Positions 32,342-36,568 of a stretch of DNA of 36,568 nucleotides are shown here, one piece after another. The stretch is from an uncultured Oscillospiraceae bacterium (lineage in GTDB: Bacteria > Bacillota > Clostridia > Oscillospirales > Oscillospiraceae), in assembly GCA_934630495.1 (NCBI GenBank), contig CAKTVW010000024.1, positions 1-36,568 on the forward strand, read 5' to 3'. Position 1 is the first letter of the stretch; each line of letters opens with the position of its first letter. Position numbers and translations under genes: made by a program. The notes beneath the pieces are model-generated. The model was not told the DNA's origin. It ran no database searches and saw nothing but the letters and a program-made list of their open reading frames with translations.

Positions 32342-33340
32342 ATGAATGTTTTTGTCACCGGCGGCCTCGGCTATATCGGCAGTCACACCTGTGTTGAACT
32401 GTTAAATGCCGGTCATACGGTCATCATCGCCGATAACCTCTACAACGCAAAGGCAAGCGTGCTCGACAGTCTGGAGCATATCACCGGCAGGCGTCCGTTC
32501 TTCTATCGGATCGACGCGACGGATCGCGGCGCTCTGCGAGCGGCCTTCCGGGAGCATCCCGTCGATGCCGTCATTCACTTTGCCGCCTATAAGGCCGTCG
32601 GTGAAAGCTGTCGGCTTCCGTTGACGTATTATCGCAATAATCTTGATTCCACGCTCGCGCTGCTGGAGGTCATGGAAGAATTTGGCTGTAAACGCTTTGT
32701 ATTTTCGTCGTCCGCCACGGTCTACGGCCCCGAGAACCCCGTCCCCTACGAGGAATCCATGCCCGCCCGCGTCGCGACCAATCCTTACGGCTGGACAAAG
32801 GTCATGATCGAACAGATCCTCCGCGACTACGCCGCCGCGCACGCCGATTTTTCGGCTGTCCTGCTTCGGTATTTCAACCCCATCGGCGCGCATGAATCCG
32901 GTCTTCTCGGCGACGACCCGAACGGCATCCCCAACAATTTGATGCCGTATATCGCCCGCGTTGCCGCCGGAAAGCTGGAAAAGCTTACGATCTTCGGCAG
33001 CGACTACGACACGCCGGACGGCACCTGCGTCCGCGACTATCTCCATGTCGTCGATCTTGCGCGGGGGCACCTGATGGCGCTGGACTATGCGGCTTCGCAC
33101 TGCGGCGCAGAGCCGATCAACCTCGGCACCGGGCGCGGCGTCAGCGTAAAGGAGCTTGTCGACGCCTTCGAGCGCGCCGCGGGCGTCCCCGTCCCCTATG
33201 TTTACGGCGCGCGCAGGCCGGGCGACCTTCCCGTCGTCTACGCCAATGTGGAAAAAGCGCAGAGGCTTTTGGGCTGGACTGCGGAAAAAACACTGGAGGA
33301 TATGTGCCGCGACAGTTGGAATTTTGTTCTTCATACATAA
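32342..33340 (+). CDS. galE: UDP-glucose 4-epimerase
   Basis: The protein has 332 aa from the ATG at 32342, with GGAGG 9 nt upstream; a longer frame from 32234 runs back into the repeat element. It is an extended SDR enzyme: NAD-binding VTGGLGYIGSHTCVEL, catalytic Ser in FSSSATVYG and the YGWTK Tyr-x3-Lys, plus RYFNPIGAHESG and the CVRDYLHVVDLARGH segment. It interconverts UDP-glucose and UDP-galactose for the Leloir pathway and glycan precursors. No other gal genes are nearby. Confidence 0.97.
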   Translation: MNVFVTGGLGYIGSHTCVELLNAGHTVIIADNLYNAKASVLDSLEHITGRRPFFYRIDATDRGALRAAFREHPVDAVIHFAAYKAVGESCRLPLTYYRNNLDSTLALLEVMEEFGCKRFVFSSSATVYGPENPVPYEESMPARVATNPYGWTKVMIEQILRDYAAAHADFSAVLLRYFNPIGAHESGLLGDDPNGIPNNLMPYIARVAAGKLEKLTIFGSDYDTPDGTCVRDYLHVVDLARGHLMALDYAASHCGAEPINLGTGRGVSVKELVDAFERAAGVPVPYVYGARRPGDLPVVYANVEKAQRLLGWTAEKTLEDMCRDSWNFVLHT

Positions 33341-33343
33341 TGT

Positions 33344-33385
33344 AACGTGCCGTCCGCAGATGTGCGGACGGCACGTTTCTTTTTC
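33344..33385 (+). terminator. Terminator of galE
   Basis: A perfect 15-bp stem (33344-33358 with 33363-33377), loop GATG, then TCTTTTT, right after the galE stop. Confidence 0.93.
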
Positions 33386-33479
33386 TGGGTCGGGAGCCTT
33401 TTACCGCAAATGAGTTTTTTTGAATTTATTCGCAAAAATTCCAAATTGTAGAATATCGTTCTTTAATACAGAACGCAGA

Positions 33480-33538
33480 TTGGACTTTATTATGCTCCCA
33501 TGCTAAAATATAGGCGGTTATTCTTCAGCAAGAATAAC
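33480..33538 (+). promoter_or_regulatory. Possible promoter plus perfect inverted repeat before the secreted-protein pseudogene
   Basis: TTGGAC (33480-33485), 18 bp and TAAAAT (33504-33509) suggest a promoter. Just downstream a perfect 9-bp inverted repeat GTTATTCTT-cagc-AAGAATAAC (33517-33538) could be an operator or a leader hairpin. The 33386-33562 gap is AT-rich and otherwise empty. Confidence 0.4.
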
Positions 33539-33562
33539 GAAATTCAAAAAAGAGCAAAAAAC

Positions 33563-34935
33563 ATGAAACTGTTCAAGCAGACTCTGCATCGTTTTGCGGT
33601 TTTAGTGCTGTGCGTTTCTCTGTTGGCCGGTATTCTGCTTCCGGCGCAGGCAGCCGCCACTTTCTCCCCCGCAAAAGAAACACCGGAACCCACCCCAGCC
33701 TCCGCGTTTACGGTCAGCACGGCCGGTTCCATCACTAAATACTCCGGTAATGACACAAATATCGTCATTCCCAAGGCAATCAACGGCACGACGATCGTCT
33801 CTATCGGTGCCGGCGCATTTTCCTCCGTAACCGGCGTAAAAAATATCGTTATTCCAAGCACCGTTAAGTATGTCGGCAGCCTTCCCGGCGAGGACGATCT
33901 GGAAGGTGTCTACTTCTACGGCGACTGCCCGACCGGTCTTGACGGAGTATTGGAATACACCTACTATGCCGATGTTACGACGATCTACTGCAAGTCGGCA
34001 TATCGCAGCAATTTCGAAGGCCTGTACGGCTTGAACGGTGACTGGGAAGAAGAGGGTTCACTCCCTCCGCTACGATCCTCAGCACACTGGAGGACCCCTC
34101 CTATGGCGGGTCGTCTGCTACACAGCATAACTTGGTCTATACAGACAACAGCGACGGCACTCACAACGCCGCATGCACCGACGACGGCTGTATCTACACG
34201 ATCACCAACGAAGCACATACCTACGATGCGCTCGGCGTCTGTCTCTGCGGCGCAAAGGAATCGTCCGACACAGGCGATTCGGGCACTACTGAGAACACCA
34301 TTTTGATCTCCACCGCTGAGGATCTGAAGGCGCTGAGCGATCGGGTCTACAACGGTGACACCTGTGAGGGTCTGTCCTTCAAGCTCACGGCCGATATTGA
34401 TCTGGAAGGCAGCGCTTCGAACACCTTCCGCCCGATCGGCACCGGCGATACTAGATATTTTGGCGGCAGCTTTGACGGCTGCTATCACACCATCTCCGGT
34501 CTGTATGTATCTTACTACAGCTATTCTGCACTGTTCGGCTCCGTCAAGAACGCAACGATCGAGAATCTGACGGTCCGCGGCTATGTCAAGGGTCAGGGCA
34601 AGACCGCCGGCATCGTGGGCTGCGCCATTGCCTCCACCCTGCGCAATCTCCGCAACTATGCGACAGTCGAGCCTTCCTATACCAACAGCTCTCCTCTCGG
34701 CGGTGTCGTCGGTTACATCGGCGGCAGTTCCTCCACCACCGCTACACCGGGAACTACCGTTGACGGCTGCTGCAATTACGGCACGGTCACCGGCAGCTAC
34801 AACAGCTCCAGCGCCGCATTCGGCGGTGTGGTCGGCTACGCTTACTCCTCCAGCTCTGTAACTAACACCATTATCAACTGCTACAATGCCGGCGAAGTCA
34901 AGTCCACCCTCACTACCTCCGGCTACGGCTTCTAA
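33563..34935 (+). pseudogene. Secreted surface protein, frameshifted (BspA-type LRR plus GLUG-like repeats)
   Basis: The gene starts at 33563 with a signal peptide (FAVLVLCVSLLAGILLPAQAAA). Residues about 50-110 are a BspA-type leucine-rich unit (ITKYSGNDTNIVIP... IVSIGAGAFSSVTGVKNIVIPSTVKYVG). Near 34050-34070, in gaagaagaggg, the sensible frame shifts: upstream reads GLNGDWEEE in one frame, downstream reads TPSATILSTLEDPSYGG in the -1 frame. The second part (to 34935) has GLUG-like adhesin repeats (TADIDLEGSASNTFRPIG... GGSFDGCYHTISGLYV... LFGSVKNATIENLTV). The C-terminus has no anchor and stops at the edge of the mobile flank, so it is probably truncated too. A sequencing error could explain the shift. 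Confidence 0.7.
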
Positions 34936-34985
34936 TCCCTACCCCCACTTTCTACATGAAAGACAGGGGACGGGGGACGTGTAAA

Positions 34986-35102
34986 AACAAGGCGCTCAAT
35001 GAGGATAACCGCTGCAAGTGGAATAAAGCCACCTTAACCCATATCCTTACGCGGCAAGAGTATTGCGGCGATGTAGTCAATTTCAAGACAACAAAGCATT
35101 TT
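34986..35102 (+). pseudogene. Fragment of a large serine recombinase
   Basis: In one plus-strand frame the bases encode KWNKATLTHILTRQEYCGD followed by VVNFKTTKHF, a highly characteristic stretch of the recombinase domain of Tn4451/TnpX-like large serine recombinases in Clostridia. Only about 39 residues survive. The N-terminal catalytic domain and the rest of the C-terminal half are missing. At about 35101 it runs directly into the reversed 3' end of the ArdA-like gene. Confidence 0.72.
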
Positions 35103-35204
35103 GATTGCGAGTTCTTCGCCGGGGAGCAGGAGCAGCTCGGTACGTCCGTTGTAGCTGACCTCCGCACTGGCAATGGTGCTTTCGTAGTAGTATTCGGGAA
35201 AGGT

Positions 35205-35744
35205 CTATCCGTCGTACACCTCGGTCAACTTCTCAAGGGGATTGTAGATGAGCAGCCCTTTTGCAGTGATCTGCGCCAGACCTCGATTGATAAGCTCTTT
35301 GCCGATTGCGGCGTATTTCGGATCATCTTCATCATAGGCGGGGACGGAGCCTTCCGTATTTAACACATACGCTCTGCCGATCTTTCCGTAGCTGCTGACA
35401 TCTTGGCAAAGGGTGAAGCGGTTTAGATTAAAGGTCAGATTGATGAGATCCTTCACTTCCTTGCTGTCCAGCTTGGAGATGCCAATGAGGAATTGGTCGT
35501 ATTCGAGGGTATCAAAGCTCTCCATTCTTCTGGCGAGATAGTTCAGCTCATCCAGATTGGCGTACCAGTTTTTCATAGCCGAGAATTCCTCCGGCCAGTA
35601 AACCTCCGTCACATAGGCTGACTGTGCGGCGTCCCTGCCTTCGACAGCATGGATTTCACCGAGCTTTGCGAACAGTTCACTCTCGCTGATCGGAAAGCGG
35701 ATGTCGATCTCGTGACCGGCGTTTCTGATTCTGATTTTGATCAT
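35205..35744 (-). CDS. ArdA-like antirestriction protein, probably shortened by a premature stop
   Basis: The protein has 179 aa. It has an acidic character and the family pattern LDELNYLARRMESFDTLEYDQF, KEVKDLINLTFNL, an AIGKELI segment and LTEVYDG, as in ArdA-type proteins of clostridial conjugative elements. ArdA mimics DNA and blocks type I restriction enzymes. The frame ends at a TAG (35205-35207) directly after VYDG, but reading on in frame gives TFPEYYYESTIASAEVSYNG and RTELLLLPGEELAIK, which looks like genuine coding sequence to about 35103. Its start overlaps the upstream gene by 4 nt (ATGA). Whether the shortened product works is unknown. Confidence 0.6.
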   Translation of the reverse strand: MIKIRIRNAGHEIDIRFPISESELFAKLGEIHAVEGRDAAQSAYVTEVYWPEEFSAMKNWYANLDELNYLARRMESFDTLEYDQFLIGISKLDSKEVKDLINLTFNLNRFTLCQDVSSYGKIGRAYVLNTEGSVPAYDEDDPKYAAIGKELINRGLAQITAKGLLIYNPLEKLTEVYDG

Positions 35745-36430
35745 TTCTGAGCGTTCCTTTCCTTATATTGAATGACGCCCAAACCGAATCTGCGGATCGC
35801 CATAGCGTTGCAGATCAGAGCGAACATCTTGGGCGCTACGAGTTCGGTGTCTGCAAGGTCGCTGATCGTGATGTGCTTTGTCCCGAGATAGAGATCCTTG
35901 GCACAGCAGAGGAGGGTATATCCGTTCTCGGTGCTGTCCTTCGGCCTGAAGCTGTCGAACTTGATCTCATTTCTCTCGACGAAGCGTTTGATTTGCATCC
36001 ACAGCCTGTGTTCAGCAGTCAGCAGATAGATCGCTGCCATCAATGCGAAGTTTTTCTTGTTGAGTTTGCGGACGGCCTCGTCGAAAGCCAAGCAGTGTTT
36101 TTCGTTTCTAAAGTTCATAGGTAGTTCCTCATTTTCTCTGATGAATTGACTGAGCCGTCTGCGAAAGGCAGCGTTATGGATATCCTTCATGGTTTCGGTC
36201 ATGACCTCGGATCGGCTTGCTGCTCCGGCAAGGATTCGTTCCTCGATGCAGAGGCAGCTATCGGCCGTACATTTTCTGCAGTAATACAGGCAGTACCGGC
36301 AGTCGCACATTTCTGCTGTGTACGCAAAATGGTGACGCACCATTGTGCCGCCTCCTTGGGGAAGGAACCTTGGGACGGCTGTCATCATCCGTTCTAATGC
36401 TCTTTGCTGGGGTGAATCTGAAAAGATCAT
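35741..36430 (-). CDS. Conserved mobile-element protein with Cys-rich motif, function unknown
   Basis: The protein has 229 aa from the ATG at 36430, which follows AAGGAG by about 7 nt; the frame extends to 36517 without a good site. A Cys cluster (CDCRYCLYYCRKC then CLCIEER, about residues 40-65) suggests a metal-binding finger. The remainder is helical, ending AIRRFGLGVIQYKERN. It is translationally coupled to the ArdA-like gene, the kind of pairing seen in conjugative elements of gut Firmicutes. I do not know a function. Confidence 0.7.
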   Translation of the reverse strand: MIFSDSPQQRALERMMTAVPRFLPQGGGTMVRHHFAYTAEMCDCRYCLYYCRKCTADSCLCIEERILAGAASRSEVMTETMKDIHNAAFRRRLSQFIRENEELPMNFRNEKHCLAFDEAVRKLNKKNFALMAAIYLLTAEHRLWMQIKRFVERNEIKFDSFRPKDSTENGYTLLCCAKDLYLGTKHITISDLADTELVAPKMFALICNAMAIRRFGLGVIQYKERNAQK

Positions 36431-36477
36431 TGTCTTGCTCCTTGTCTGTGAAATAAAAAAGAGCCAGGTTCTATAAT

Positions 36478-36509
36478 AAAAGTTGGGGTCAGGCGCATCG
36501 TCTGACCCC
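36478..36509 (-). terminator. Terminator-like hairpin of an upstream minus-strand gene
   Basis: The 8-bp stem GGGGTCAG/CTGACCCC (36485-36492, 36502-36509) ends on the minus strand in AACTTTTATT. It probably ends a gene lying beyond the window. Bases 36510-36568 show nothing else. Confidence 0.65.
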
Positions 36510-36568
36510 TTAGCCATAGAAAAAGGTTGAGCATAGAGATAAAATCCTTTATCATAAAAGTGTCACCA

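Noticed and set aside
1..36568. CRISPR arrays, tRNA or rRNA genes
   Set aside because: No regularly spaced repeat-spacer pattern, no tRNA cloverleaf with CCA-type end and no rRNA-like conserved segments were seen on reading both strands; a covariance search would be decisive.

Overview
The window looks like a chromosomal segment of a gut-type anaerobic Clostridia, most likely Oscillospiraceae/Ruminococcaceae. The core reads as GC-rich with Firmicutes-type content: FtsEX with a PcsB/CwlO-like M23 hydrolase, Mbl/MreB, RecD2, ComFC, YitT, DUF896, an FMN-riboswitch-controlled ECF riboflavin transporter and a Na+-pumping oxaloacetate decarboxylase. Shine-Dalgarno sites are strong and many promoters are close to the TTGACA-N17-TATAAT consensus. 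The assignment rests on gene content only; no rRNA or tRNA gene was seen.

Layout. 1-1474: AT-richer, mobile-element-like flank with the 3' end of an unknown gene, a stand-alone MetG-C-terminal-type tRNA-binding domain, and two clusters of helically phased TTACGCCA repeats around it. 1475-6864 (minus): cdaR-ftsE-ftsX-pcsB-like, an intergenic terminator, then ctpA; this is a division/cell-wall remodelling group headed by a PucR/CdaR-type regulator. 6983-9264: an RsuA-type pseudouridine synthase, a DUF4830 protein, then promoter, FMN riboswitch, terminator and ribU. 9343-12853 (minus): a heterodimeric ABC exporter with one degenerate ATP site. 12945-17170 (minus): a small membrane protein, recD2, comFC and mbl/mreB as an overlapping operon. 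17279-20064 (minus): two flavoproteins overlapping by 4 nt. 20153-22947: small genes (DUF896, DUF1294, a lipoprotein, an unknown membrane-anchored protein, GtrA, PAP2), several with promoters that overlap the preceding stop codon.

22954-27476: a bidirectional terminator, then a divergent pair of single-pass membrane proteins. One is zinc ribbon-TM-Big2; the other is a kinase-like domain whose HRD motif reads FEN, then an acidic linker, a TM segment and FN3-like repeats. 27552-31049: oadG, a biotin carrier, oadB and oadA. 31168-32034 (minus): a YitT protein. 32121-33340: a consensus promoter, a 160-bp MITE-like inverted-repeat element forming the transcribed leader, and galE. 33563-34935: a frameshifted secreted protein (BspA-type LRR plus GLUG-like repeats).

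34936-36568: a second mobile-element flank. It carries a scrap of large serine recombinase fused back-to-back to the 3' end of an ArdA-like antirestriction gene with a premature stop, then a Cys-rich conserved element protein. No complete new defence or mobile system is visible. The most interesting items are the probable pseudokinase receptor with its divergent partner, the phased repeats around the MetG-like domain, the inverted-repeat leader of galE, and the scarred recombinase/ArdA junction.
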